A stretch of DNA of 64,000 bases from assembly GCA_951799405.1 (NCBI GenBank), contig OX637359.1:8614201-8678200 (forward strand), read 5' to 3'. The translations under genes and the position numbers were made by a program. A model generated the notes under the pieces. It was not told where the DNA came from. It searched no databases and was given only the letters and a program-made list of their open reading frames with translations. The DNA is from Agapetus fuscipes. Its lineage: Eukaryota > Arthropoda > Insecta > Trichoptera > Glossosomatidae. This document shows, in pieces, positions 45,061 to 56,439 of the stretch; position 1 is the stretch's first letter; every line of letters starts with the position of its first letter.

Positions 45061-45812
45061 CAAACACAATGTACGCGACATTAAGGCGGTTAAACGCTGA
45101 CGTCTTGACGCGCGTTAAAAACGCTTCCTTTCTTTAGGACGCCTTTAATACTCGTAAAATACAAATTTAATCTTACAGTTATTTTGAAATTCGTTTTTTT
45201 CATTAAATTTCACTGTAATTATATAATTCCTAGTAGGAGTTGTATGTTCGGCGTTACACAGGGGTACTTTCCCCTTTGGGTTTCAGTATGAGAAACAAGT
45301 TACAGTATGGGATCAAAGCCTTCAGCAATTTTCATAATATCAGCCTCGTTCGGAAGCTCTCGAGACTTGCGACTATTTTTTCAGTAAAAAAAAATTCCGG
45401 CCACAGAAGTTGTTTTTTTTCCTCTCGAGAAGCAATTAAATTATTTTAAATTTCTGTTTAAAAAAATACACTCCGCCATGGAATTTTAGTTACATCTTCT
45501 GTCTCTTTCAGCAGGATTTTCAGTGAATTTTTATAAACTTTCTGCAAAAGTTATTTTCATTTATCTAATTAAAGCTCAATATTAAACATTCAAGCTCTTA
45601 GACAATAAAGTAAATAAGTAAATTAAAATCCAGTTTGTTTATTTGGTGAGCGTTGTTTCAAGATTGTGTCAATCCCACTTTAAGAGCCCGCTATATGCTT
45701 GGTCATCGTTAGTCATCGCCAATTTCACAAGCAAATACCTTGTTGCCGTACTGCTAAATGAGCTTTTAAGATCAGTATTTTGCGATTGGCAATAATTTTA
45801 TCAATGCAGCTA

Positions 45813-46103
45813 AGGGGCCGTCCATAAATTACGTCATCGATTTTGGCCGATTTTCGACCCCCCCCCCCTTCTTACAATCATCCTATAGTCATTATCTAAT
45901 GACCCCCCCCCTCTTGCTGTTATAATGGATGAGCTTAATAATTAATAATGTTATATTACTTACATAATATTTTGTATATTTTATAGAAATTGGTATTAAC
46001 AAGAACGACGTCACTTTTGGTACTTGTACATCATTTGCCATCATCCGCAGACCAGATTCCCCCCCGCCCCCTTAATGCAAATGACGTAATATATTTTTGA
46101 GAT
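45813..46103. mobile_element. MITE (GGGGCCGTCCATAAATTACGTCA ends)
   Basis: GGGGCCGTCCATAAATTACG left, AATGACGTAATATATTTTTG right. C-rich runs near 45860 and 45903 and G-equivalent CCCCCCCG at 46060. This terminal motif is common in animal genomes. Confidence 0.72.
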
Positions 46104-46288
46104 ATTTCTTTCCTTCACAGGGGAACGATCTCACGACCTTCTGTTCCCGAGTTTTTTCGTTGTATTAATCGCTAGGCTACGGACCGGTTCATGATACTGA
46201 AAATAGCAAACGCTAAAATGTCTCTGTCTATAGTATAAATTCCAAAAATAAACATATTTAACGGCACCTGTAAATTTGCGTCTACACA

Positions 46289-46526
46289 ATATCGCCACTT
46301 TGAAGGCTAAACTGAATTAGGGCTGATTCACTGATTTGGGAAATCGTAGACCGAACGTTGTATTGGGTGTTAAGTAAGTGAACTTATTTTATGAAAGTTC
46401 TCATGACAAACTTCTATACTATAAGACTTACGTCTTCTCTCGTAGAAAAAAGGAAAAAAAACGATGCATTTATCTGAGAAACCCGTGTAAGCTTAATGTG
46501 CCACTTTTACTTTTAAGGTATCGATA
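46289..46526. mobile_element. MITE (ATATCGATACCTTTAAGG family), copy 2
   Basis: Opposite orientation to 15801: ATATCGCCACTTTGAAGG to TTTTAAGGTATCGATA; interior shares GAGAAACCCGTG/CATGGGTTTCTC. Confidence 0.75.
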
Positions 46527-46530
46527 CATT

Positions 46531-46803
46531 CTAGTACATCTTTAGTATAGAAGTATATACTCTAGTACATCCTTTGTATAGAAGTACATACTCTAGTACA
46601 TCCTTAGTATAGCAGTACATACTCTAGTACATCCCGAGTATAGAAATACATACTCTAGTACATCCCGAGTATAGAAGTACACACTCTAGTAAATCCTTAG
46701 TATAGAAATATATACTCTAGTACATCCTTAGTATAGAAGTACATACTCTAGTACATCCTTAGTATAGAAGTACATACTCGTACATCCCGAGTATAGAAGT
46801 AGG
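46531..46803. repeat. Tandem repeat, 31-bp unit, ~8.7 copies
   Basis: CTAGTACATCCTTAGTATAG then AAGTACATACT. Two alternating variants (CCTTAGT and CCCGAGT). Starts immediately after the MITE at 46289-46526. Confidence 0.93.
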
Positions 46804-47492
46804 GAAACGTTGCGTTGACCGTGTGAGGAGTAACTTTTAATTGAACCCATAACTAAGTGTGGCTAACGGGACGCCCTCTAGCTACACTCCCTCTGTACTT
46901 GCTGTGTATACACACAAAGCTTTTTGTTACAAAGTATCCTGCAAGTTTGTAAACACACACAACATCTTATACTTACAGATACACTTTACTTTGTGTAAAC
47001 AACTCTTTAGATCACACTTATTTCATACAACTGCAGTCTCTTTTTTTACACTGTAGATCTGTTAACAAGAAAAAAATATTTATTTTTTAGGAGCGTGCAA
47101 AGCGTAGAGGCCAATACATTACATAAAAAAAAATTGTCTCTCTCTCCACAAAGCTTAACAGATATTTTATACATACACTGCACATCTTATCCGGATTGTA
47201 TGAGAAATACTTCATTATTCCCGGCGCGTGTCCGCAACTCTATCTTATAAATTAATAACACTATTTTCCGGATCCGCTGTGTCCGGAATGACAATCCGGT
47301 CTTGCGAGTGCCTCATGCGTTATGGAGGACCCGCCACATGACCGAAACAATCAATATCTCATACATTTCATTAATAATTTATACGGAAAGGAGTCAAATA
47401 TATCCGGTTTATTTTATTTTCAACCGGATTTTCCTTTCCCTATAAGCACCTTTAATAATAATAATAGAATGATTTAATTATGATAGGATGAT

Positions 47493-47812
47493 GACCGATC
47501 GATAGCTCAGTTGGTAGCGTGCTTGCATTCTATGCGGGGAGCTCGGGTTCGAATCCCGCCGAGGCTGTGTTAGAAATGATCTCCCGTTTTGGTGTTTATT
47601 TCAAACCGGCCAGGTTTACTCAGCCTTCACAAGAAATGAGTACCAGCCCCCTCGGGAGCTGGGAAACCCTCCCCTTCACTGAAGTGGTTGGCGTAAGGCC
47701 GGCCCCTTACCTGTCAAAATAAATAGGTTCACTCGCCGACCCCTTCGGGGATAACGCGGCAAGAAGTTACTTTATATGTGTAGCTTAGTTGCGTTTGCGA
47801 TTTGTGTGAATT
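47493..47812 (+). mobile_element. SINE B, full length
   Basis: GATCGATAGCTCAGTTGGTA and GGGTTCGAATCCCGCCGAGG. Lacks the TTTCAAACC-to-CCGGC AT-rich spacer of other copies. Confidence 0.9.
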
Positions 47813-47814
47813 AC

Positions 47815-48238
47815 TCCTCAAGCGCCCTGGACGAGCTTGGTCGTCGCTGTAGAAAGTGCCAATTCTCAAACAAGACCCAGCTGCTGTAAGGCTGGGTGGA
47901 CCTTAAGTGACAGGTCTGTTTTTTAGAAATCCTGTGCGAGGGACTCCCTAGATTTCTGAGACTCTAGGGGTCTATGACACTTGTTGTAGTGCCGCAGAGG
48001 TGCTTACGAGCTTGGTCGTCGCTACAAAGCGCCAATACTCAAGCAAGATTCAGTTGCTGTAAGGCTGGATGGACCTTTGGTGACAGGTCTTTGGTAAAAG
48101 CATATGTATTTTTTTACCCAGAGAAAAGCATATTCGAAAATGTAAATGGGATATTTTTTGTGCTCCGCCGGGATTCGAACCCACGACCTTCCATTTACGA
48201 GTCCGAAGCGTTACTGCTAGACTACGGACCGGTCTTTG
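47815..48238 (-). mobile_element. SINE D pair or duplicated 3' body
   Basis: GAGCTTGGTCGTCGCT occurs at 47832 and 48007, so one copy carries both known 3' variants or two copies are fused. Head CTAGACTACGGACCGGTC at 48218-48235. Confidence 0.82.
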
Positions 48239-48269
48239 GTATAAAATATCGTTAAAAATCCCATATCAA

Positions 48270-48400
48270 TATTCTAAGCTGAAAATATTTATTGATATTT
48301 CAGGTTCCCATTTGATGCATGCCCACAAGCAGACGCATGTTAGTTCGCTCTCACACATTCCGCATGTTTACTTACAAAATAAATACCCAAATTAAAAGGA
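48270..48400 (-). mobile_element. Family A element, 3' half
   Basis: GCATGCCCACAAGCAGACGC and TCACACATTCCGCATG present. Confidence 0.65.
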
Positions 48401-48429
48401 TTATAACCTTGACTTATAGGTTGGTATTA

Positions 48430-48684
48430 TTCCTTGACTTATAGGTTGGTATGAGGCTGACCACCCATACTGTAAAAAATGGTTCACTTTGCCAGTGTCA
48501 CCCCTGTTTCAGGGAAGGTCTGCAAAAGTTGTGGGGCTTATGTTCATTTTAGGTTTGAATTTTATTTGTAAGTACACAATCAGCATTTGGAAGCGCGAAC
48601 TACACGTGTTTGTTTGTGGGCATACATCTGAGAGCTTTGAATGAATATATCCTTGCAACTTAGATTATAGATTATAGATTATAT
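48430..48684 (+). mobile_element. Family A element, full length
   Basis: TTCCTTGACTTATAGGTTGG to a triple TTATAGA tail. The head is preceded by an extra head fragment at 48408-48425. Confidence 0.88.
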
Positions 48685-48795
48685 AAACCTTACAACTATT
48701 ACCGATCCTCCTAAAAATAGGTGTGACATTGTCAAAGTGAACCAATTTCTACAGTATGGGAGGACAACCTCACACCAACCTTTTATTCAAGGAGG
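48685..48795 (-). mobile_element. Family A element, 5' half
   Basis: Abuts the previous copy tail to tail; ends CCAACCTTTTATTCAAGG. Confidence 0.7.
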
Positions 48796-48825
48796 GCGCA
48801 GAGCAAGATAAAGAATAAAACATGC

Positions 48826-49062
48826 ATCTATTAGCTAAGTTGCAAAGATGTAGTACATTTAAGATCCATATTAAATGCATTCCCATAAGCAGACACGTAC
48901 AATTTCGCGCTTACATTTGCCGCAAAATAAAAACCCAAATATTCAATGAACATAGGCCCTGCGACTGTTGCCAAACTTCTTTAAAACAGGGGTGGCATAG
49001 AAAAAGTAAACTATCGTTTCCGGTATAGGTGGTCAGCCTCATAACAACCTATAAGTCAAGGG
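48826..49062 (-). mobile_element. Family A element
   Basis: CTAAGTTGCAAAGATGTAGT to ACAACCTATAAGTCAAGG. Confidence 0.8.
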
Positions 49063-49510
49063 ACTTGAACATGAAGATAGTAGTGAATGTCGAGGAGACG
49101 AAAGAAGTGTGTAAGAGAGAACAAAGTGGAGACACATCAGCTGGTATACTGGCCACCCCTAGCAGAAACACAGCTGGATACAGTAACAGAAACAGAAGAA
49201 AAATCACATCCAATTAGTGGATATTTTTTCTATGAATTGTATTATATTCATTTTCAGGAAATAATAGAAATCTCATTATTCGATAATAGTCTCTATTTGA
49301 AGAGCTCTTAAGGGATATAATTGAAAACATGAATTCTGGGATTTTTTATATAAATAGGTACAACTTTTTCCACACGTGTAGGGATTAATCTAGAAGCAAT
49401 ATTGTATTGATTTGAAAGGAAGGAAATAATTATGATTTTATTATAATAATTTTATCAACGCCTTTGAAAAATGGTAAAATGCCACATCTTCCCAATTTTA
49501 CTTTATGGCA

Positions 49511-49752
49511 TTCCTTTACTTATAGGTTAGTATGTGGCCGACCACCCATACTGTATAAAATGGTTTACTTTGCCAAGGTCACCCCTGTTTCAGTGAAGAG
49601 TTGCAGGGTGTATGTTCATTTGACGCTTGGGTTTTTATGTTGAAGGTTCACATGCGGCATGTACAAGCGCGAATTTATACGTGTTTGCTTGTGAAAATGC
49701 ATATAATGTAAATCGCAAATGTTACATATCTTTGCAACTTAGATTAGATTAG
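49511..49752 (+). mobile_element. Family A element
   Basis: TTCCTTTACTTATAGG to (TTAGA)n. Confidence 0.85.
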
Positions 49753-50104
49753 TGTTATACCTGTTACCCTACAAATGATGTGTTTTTTATAAATTTCCCC
49801 ATATTGTTTTTTTCCCCACTTTTCCACACTTTGTTTTTCCCATACCCATAGTGTGGTACGTGTTTACGGTATCTCATTGTTTTTCCCCAAGGGTGGGGAA
49901 AAATTCAATCGCCAACGCCAAATTCAGTAAAACCTCAAAATTCGAATGTTTCGGGAATCGTATATTTCAGTCGTATACGCGGACCAAGACTGTAACTTTG
50001 ACTAGCGTACTTATTTATTAAAAAAATATATCAATTATCAATGGACTCATCACATGATATGGACGAGATTGTGACGTCACACGGCCGAATTGCTCGGAAA
50101 ACCC

Positions 50105-50415
50105 CAAGCAACTAAAAAACGCATATAAGCTACACATATTGTGTAACTTCTTGCCGCGTTATCCCCGGAGGGTTTTACATGTGGCGAGTGGAACCTATTT
50201 ATTTTACAGTTAAGGGGGCCGGCTGTACGCCTTCCACTTCAGTCAAAGTGAGGGTTTCCCAGCTCCCGAGGGGGCTGGTACTCATTTATTGTGAAGGCTG
50301 AGTAAACCTTGCTGGTATTTCATTTCAGGTTTTGAAATAAACACCGAAACGGTAAATCATTTCTGCTTCGAATCTGGGCACTCGGCATTGAATGCAAGCA
50401 CTCTACCAATTACTA
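50105..50415 (-). mobile_element. SINE B
   Basis: Full body; head degenerate at 50355-50415. Confidence 0.82.
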
Positions 50416-50534
50416 AGTAATCTACCGGAAGCAATTATTCTATTAATGCTTGCTAAGGACTGCAGTTCCATTCAAGTGTGAAGTTTGGCCTGCCGAGAAA
50501 AAAATGTAAATTCAAATTTGTGCCGAGTCAATTG

Positions 50535-50600
50535 AAAATGTGGATATCTGTTTCTGGCCAAGCGAAAATAGGTTGGTGAATTGCATTCCTCTTCACAGTT
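50535..50600 (+). mobile_element. SINE C, 3' fragment
   Basis: TCTGTTTCTGGCCAAGCG and AAAATAGGTTGGTGAATTGC. A shorter piece lies at 31498-31545. Confidence 0.6.
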
Positions 50601-50874
50601 TTTTTTATCGAAAAAGAATCTCGACATATTAAAGCATATTATACCGTCCTTGGTATCCCATTTTAAGGGTTGGTCAGCGCCTAATCCAGAGCCGGATCTG
50701 CACATCATAATTATTGTATTATTTGTTTTTGTATGTTTTCTGCCAGGTCAGCATTGGGTATTGGATTTCTGCGTAATCACCCGTGGGCAGAATATTACAG
50801 AAAAAAACGCAAATCATAACGTAAACAATTATATATTTTATCGCAAAAATAACTCATGCTTATCTATAATATCT

Positions 50875-51150
50875 TTAATCTATAATCTAAGTTGCAAATA
50901 CGTATTACATTTGAGATTCATATTGAATGCAGTCCCATGAGAATACGCGTATAGTTTGCACTTACACATGCCGCATGTACCTACTGTAAAAAATGGTTCA
51001 CTTTGCCAATATCACCCCTGTTTCAATGAAGGTCGGCAAGAGTGGCATGGCTTATGTTGTAAGTCCACATGCGGCATGTGTAAGCGCGAACTTATACGTG
51101 TCTGCTAGTGGGAATGCATTTGAAATGTAATATATTTTTTAACTTAGATA
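50875..51150. mobile_element. Two family A pieces, head-to-head
   Basis: 50875-50975 is a minus-strand 3' part; 50980-51150 is a plus-strand copy starting at CTGTAAAAAATGGTTC. Confidence 0.75.
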
Positions 51151-51183
51151 ACAAATTAAAGATTTTCCATGGATCAAATAAAG

Positions 51184-51365
51184 ACTACAGGGGAAGAACA
51201 AGGAATGTCAGTTGAAGAAAATTATGAGTATCAAAATTTGAAATTTGAAATCATGGTTATTGCCTGTCACAAAGAACCGGAAATACCGCCATAAACTGTG
51301 ATAGAGACTGTTGTTGCATTACAAACTTTGCAGAGCTTTCGATACACACAGATGCCACTAGATTT
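51184..51365. mobile_element. TIR element (CTACAGGGGAAGAACAAGG), partial copy
   Basis: Inverted relative to 51963-52486: GATGCCACTAGATTTTAG here matches the complement of CTATCTAGTGGCATCTG there. One terminus missing. Confidence 0.75.
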
Positions 51366-51714
51366 TAGCTTCTTTTCTTACTAACGTATTTTATTAATTT
51401 TGCTCATATTCCTTGTTTTTCTCCTGTATTCTTCAAATTTTGTTTGAATATCACTGCTAGAATTTGTATTATGTTTCAGTTGTATAAAATACGTGTACAA
51501 TAAGTAATAGATTGGTAGATTACCTTGCATTGCCCCTACATATCTACGCACGGCATCTGCCCTAGTTTCTTTTGTGTTCGCATACAAAAGTTTCAGCTCC
51601 ATACGCCGGAATATTTGATAAGTCTACTCATGACAATGCATTTCAAAGCAGTCAAGAACTTATCAATAATCTAAGTTGCATATACTACTACATTATGTTT
51701 ATTGTTAAACGCTT

Positions 51715-51965
51715 CTATGCTACACGTATAGTGCAACACCTAGCCGCGTTCTCCCCGAAGAGGTCGCATGTTACGAGTGGAACCTATTTTTTTTGTAGAA
51801 CGCAAAATTATTTTTAAAAACGTCGTAAACTAAGCAGCATTAATAATGCTACTTTTTATCTCATTGTGAGGAAAATAAGATAAGAGCCTCAGAGGATGCA
51901 TGTGGAAACTATTTATTTATATAAGTAAGAGAGCCGATCTTACGCCAGCCACTTCAGTAAGGCTA
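51715..51965 (-). mobile_element. SINE B fragments
   Basis: 51715-51795 (ACACGTATAGTGCAACACCT) and 51895-51960 (GCATGTGGAAACTATTTATT) with unrelated sequence between. Confidence 0.6.
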
Positions 51966-52486
51966 CAGGGGAAAAACAAGGAATGTCTACAAAAATAGTA
52001 AAATCATCTACATACTAATGCTATCTAGTGGCATCTGTGTGTATCTAAAGCTCTGCAAAATTTGTAATGCAACAACAGTCGCTATCACAGCTTATGATGG
52101 TATTTCCGGTTATTTGTGATAGGCAATAACCATGAGAAATATCTAATCTAAGTCTAATCTAAGTTGCAAAGATATGTAACATTGGAGATTCACATTACAT
52201 GCATTACCACAACCAGACACGTACAAGTTTGCGCTTGCACATACCTCATGTAAACCTACAACATAAAAACCAAATCTCAAATGGACATACACCCTGCAAC
52301 TCTTGCCGTCCTTCCCTGAAACAGGGGTGACATTGGCAAAGTGAACCATTTTTACAGCATGGGTGGTCAGCCGCATATTAACCTATAAGTCAAGGAAATA
52401 CAGACATAAAAATATATAATTTTGATTTAATCGAAATGTTCTTTAACTGACATTCCTTGTTCTTCCCCTGTAGCCTTCAGTTAAAG
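51963..52486. mobile_element. TIR element (CTACAGGGGAAGAACAAGG), split by family A
   Basis: Left end CTACAGGGGAAAAACAAGGA, right end CCTTGTTCTTCCCCTGTAG. Family A at 52140-52397 is inserted. Confidence 0.82.
52140..52397 (-). mobile_element. Family A element, full length
   Basis: Inserted inside a TIR element (51963-52486). Close relative of 4219. Confidence 0.9.
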
Positions 52487-52914
52487 TGGAAATTTTATTA
52501 ACCGAGCTACATATCTACCAAACTATTTTATTAACTAACTTAAGTTGCATAAAGCGTCATACAAAAATGTGTTTTGAGTACTCAAAGTATAGACCGGCAA
52601 TTAAAACAGGCTCTCCATTAAACTTGTTGCCGTTTTGAATAAATTGCATGCTCCGTCCGCCAACTCGACGGCGATATTTTCTGAAAGTTTCTTGCAACAT
52701 TTAATGGCCACAATATTCTCATCTAACGTGGAGTTGCCGTCTTGTTAGATAAGATATAATGCCACTCCAAGTATCACAAAGTACCATATTTATAGATGAA
52801 ATTTAAAACACTTTCAAGTATTACCGAGTGCTAGATTTACGGGAAAATTTACGTACTAAATTCACAAGTATAACTGTAACTTTACAATATCATAATAGTA
52901 ATAATATTAGTAGG

Positions 52915-53178
52915 ATGATTTATTTGGTGTGCGCTGTTTTTGTGTGTAACACACCTCAAGAGCCTTTTGCAAGTTTTAAAGAGAGAGCCATTTCTCAAGG
53001 AAAACCCAGTAGCTGTAAGGCTGGATGGGCCTTTGTTGAAGGTAAATGAATTCTTCAACCCATCGAAGAGCATGTTTGAAAATATAAATGGTTTATTTTT
53101 GTGTTCCGCTGGGATTCGAGCCCACAACCTTCCATTTACGTTTACGAAACACTAACCACTAGACTACAGATCGGTCAT
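52915..53178 (-). mobile_element. SINE D
   Basis: ATTTATTTGGTGTGCGCTGT to CACTAGACTACAGATCGG. Confidence 0.83.
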
Positions 53179-53850
53179 TTATTTCTGTAAGTATAGCACA
53201 AATTTCAGAGGACATAGTGCTTTGTCATTGCTATATAGAAAGCACAATTTTGGATAGTTACTGTAACTATTTAGTGACCGGTCTTTGATCACGTGGATGA
53301 TTTTTTTTTCAGCTCTACCTACGAAGATTTTTTGCATTTCGACCATTCTAACCATCTGCGCTCAGCGCAGTATATCAGTGTGTATGGGAAATATAGGTAT
53401 AAATTTATATAAATGTAATAGATAGATATTAAATATATAGTTAGATAGTGAGAAGGCTACTGGCGTCCTCTGGCCGGTCTAGAGCTCGCAGTTGCGGACT
53501 CATGGTACGACTGACAGAAGCGCCTAAATGCAGTATAGTTGGCTCTATTGGCTATGAGATCAGAGTATCCGACCGGTCCTGACGCCGGGAAATACCCGTC
53601 AGGGAGGATTTCCCGTCAGGCACATTAGCTTCAGTAACATCGAAATTCGGGGAAGGGGGGGTTCCTTAGAGTCATGCAATAGCCTCTGATCTGGAGGACT
53701 TTTTTTTCTTTGACACGAATAGAGTTACACTAGCTGATTAACTTCATCGGGAAGACCCTCAGCCACTTGAAAAAAAATTGCAATGTTGTTCACCGAGTGA
53801 AGCAACTCCGCATGAGTTGTATGAACTGGGTGGGAGGTGGTGGGAGAGTG

Positions 53851-53894
53851 CCATTCTAACCCGAAAGCCTAGTTAGGCTTTCGGGTTAGAATGG
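53851..53894. repeat. Hairpin, 21-bp perfect arms, 71 bp upstream of exon
   Basis: CCATTCTAACCCGAAAGCCTA, GT, then the exact complement. Lies within the 3' end of the 33-kb intron, preceded by G-rich GTGGGAGGTGGTGGGAG. Confidence 0.9.
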
Positions 53895-53965
53895 TAGCAA
53901 AGCACGTCTAGTATGAAATATCTGTAATAATATGTGTTTAATGTATTCTTCTTTTTCTTCGGCAG

Positions 53966-54124
53966 GTCTCTGTGGTGGTGGACGACGTGTACGGCGAGCA
54001 CTCGCACGTGGCGGGGCAGTTCAGCATGCTGGCCTCCAGCCGCGCCCACGTGGCGGGCTCCATCAACCCCAGGGCGCTGCTGGGCTCCAGGGTGCACAGC
54101 AACTTCGTGGGCTGCCTCAAGAAG
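53966..54124 (+). CDS. Nrx-1: Neurexin-1 exon: C-terminal part of LNS2 domain
   Basis: The 159-bp exon (53 codons, phase 0 at both ends) encodes VSVVVDDVYGEHSHVAGQFS and continues through NPRALLGSRVHSNFVGCLKK. The NFVGCLKK ending is the conserved close of a neurexin LNS domain, with the Cys that normally pairs with a Cys encoded further downstream. The acceptor is GGCAG and the donor GTGAGG. The next exon lies beyond the window. Codon third positions are strongly G/C (for example GTGGTGGTGGACGACGTG), in contrast to the AT-rich introns. A 21-bp-arm hairpin lies 71 bp upstream of the acceptor. Confidence 0.93.
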
Positions 54125-54820
54125 GTGAGGAGCAACACTTCTATCATTCAAAAATAATCAAATCAAAGCTCAGCAAATCTGGGGTGGAAGTCTTGACGAT
54201 AGATCTTACCGTAGGTATATATTTGAAGATAGGACCAAATAAGACATGGCCATCATTAACTTTTTGTGGAATTTGGTCCATCAATACATTTTTAGGTGTT
54301 TTTTATCTGAAAAAATATTATAAATTCTAAATATTCTATTCTAAATTTGTTTTGCTGAGGAAAGTATAGGTATTTTATTTGACTGTGCTATTATGTTTTA
54401 TTTTTTATTTATTTTTATTTTAATAGGACAACAAACAGCGTTACATAAGAAATATAATAATAACAATTACAAAAAATATGGCCAATTATATGTTGCCACG
54501 GATATCAAGTTTAGAAAGTTGGAAAGAATTTCAAGTTGTTAATTACAAGTGCCTAATTACAAGAAAAAAAATACTGCTCTCAAAACAGAACAGTAAATGT
54601 AATCCTAATCCTTGATTTTTTTCTTTCTTTGTTATTCATTGTAAATTACCTTGTCATAAAATTATGTAAATGGACTATCATGTCCGTTAATAAAATAAAA
54701 TAAAAAATTGTAATTATATTATGTGTCATTTCCTTATTGTACCTATTTGTCATACCTAAATCATTATTTTTATTTTATTTCTCTATGGTGTTTGTCTTGT
54801 CAATTTTTGTAATTTAGTAT

Positions 54821-54860
54821 CCTCTTGATAATGACGTGAATAAGTCGAAAGTACTTGAGG
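54821..54860 (+). ncRNA. Hammerhead-like motif with catalytic G8 replaced
   Basis: Stem I CCTC with GAGG (4 of 4), core TTGATAA instead of CTGANGA, stem II GAC/GTC, GAAA, GTAC, TT. The paired stems survive but two invariant core bases, including the catalytic G8, are changed. Confidence 0.5.
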
Positions 54861-55367
54861 TTGAAATAAATACTCAATTTGTGAAAATAAAACTCTGTGT
54901 TTTTTATAATTTTTTATAATTATTTATAAAAATGAATTTTCACTGTGTGAATACACAAACTTTAAAAAGTCTAAAATAAAAAAAAGATAAAATATCACTA
55001 AATCGCTTAATGAATTTCACTTTGAGGACGATTGGGATTTTTTTCCTTTCATAAAATTGTAGATTCAAAATTTCAAAATGCAACTGCGTTTTTTTTTAAA
55101 TTAAATATACAGGGCAGTTTTCTATTCTAGCTGTTTAAAACTAGCACATCTTCGATTGTCGGTGAAAAAATGTATGTTTCATGTGAACCCAGAATATGTT
55201 TTAAGTCAATTTTCTAATGTTAATCACTTTTTGCTCAATTTAATGAATGTCACCAAAATACGATGTAATTTCACACATGTATTATTATGGTAATACCAAC
55301 AAATTCAGCGGGTTATGCGTAAGCCACGGTGCGGTAGGAAACCGCAGATTTAATAACCAGTCTCAGT

Positions 55368-55535
55368 ATCCCCGAGCGTCAAATATTGCGTAAATTCCCC
55401 GCAATTGCGTAAATCGAAAAAATGTAACGAAACTAAATCACTCACAAGGAACGCCCTCATGTGTTCCATGCATTTTCAATTAACGAAATCGAAGGGAGTT
55501 TGTGTAAATGCTTTACACTCGGCGTACAGATCTCA
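55368..55535. repeat. Family F palindromic repeat
   Basis: AATATTGCGTAAATTCCCCG, AACTAAATCACTCACAAGGA and TTTACACTCGGCGTACAGA. Confidence 0.6.
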
Positions 55536-55805
55536 TGTATGTGGATCAACCAGAATCAACCTACACAAACATTTAGTATAGAATATGTCTGTTAGCAGAT
55601 ACGGAGCTGGAGTACATGTGAATTGGCGTTGACCTAGGGCGGATTTTCTAAAAAAAACAATGAGCAGATAAATCTTTGAAATATCATAATTGACAAAGAC
55701 AATATTGTGTCGTCACCCTGCCGGGTAGGGAAAAGGCAACCGAATATTTTGTTATTAGTTTTATAAGCTATAATTGTTGTTATTCCTTGACTTATAGGTT
55801 GGTAT

Positions 55806-55945
55806 GACCGATCCGTATTCAAGTGGTTAGCACTTCTGACTACTAAAATATAAATTGTATATTTTTGTGCTCCGCCAGGATTCGAGCCGACGACCTTCCA
55901 TTTACGACTCAGAAACTTGTAAACCACAAGACTACGGACCGGTCT
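55806..55945 (-). mobile_element. SINE D, 5' part
   Basis: GTGCTCCGCCAGGATTCGAG and CACAAGACTACGGACCGG; sits between two family A pieces. Confidence 0.75.
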
Positions 55946-56148
55946 ATTCTCACTAGCATACACGTATAAGTTCGCGCCTATACAGTATACATGCCACATG
56001 TGAACCTTTAACATAAAAACCCAAACCTCAAATGAACATGCACCCTCCAACTCTTGTCGACCTTCCATGAAACAGGGGGGACATGGGCAAAGTGAACCAT
56101 TTTCTACAGCATGATTGGTAAGCCACATACCAACCTATAAGTCAAGGT
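55945..56148 (-). mobile_element. Family A element, 5' two thirds
   Basis: Ends CCAACCTATAAGTCAAGG. A separate plus-strand head fragment lies at 55785-55806, with a SINE D piece between. Confidence 0.8.
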
Positions 56149-56439
56149 ACATGGGCCCCTTTTTCCCCTTTGCGTCTCTGCCTTCCGCTCGTCATGCAGA
56201 TTGAGTGATAGCCAAATTCAGTGCAAATAAACAAATGTTGACTCGCGAGCATCGCCGAGATTACGCGGGAATCTGTTTGCTGAAGGATTTTTGCTTAAAC
56301 CAGCTTTTAGCCAGCTGGAATGTTGCAAATATTAACCATCATAATCTCAATGTTAACCGCATAATCAGAGATTCAAAATTTCAGCTTTTTTGGAATATCT
56401 ACATATACAAATACAGGTATAATCCGCCAACATAACAGA

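Larger units (their letters stand above)
20880..53965 (+). other. Nrx-1 intron, 33.1 kb, phase 0
   Basis: The intron runs from a GTGAGT donor to a TTCTTCGGCAG acceptor. No host exon was recognised inside it. Its content is almost wholly transposable-element derived and is listed separately. Stretches with nothing I can assign include 20890-21600, 25110-25680, 26090-26920, 35160-35390, 39830-40730, 41260-41900, 45060-45640, 46810-47490, 49200-49500 and 53300-53850. Confidence 0.8.

Noticed and set aside
55634..56128. 164-codon open frame on the minus strand
   Set aside because: Composed of family A and SINE D sequence read in one frame (WKVVGSNPGGAQK recurs in SINE D copies elsewhere).
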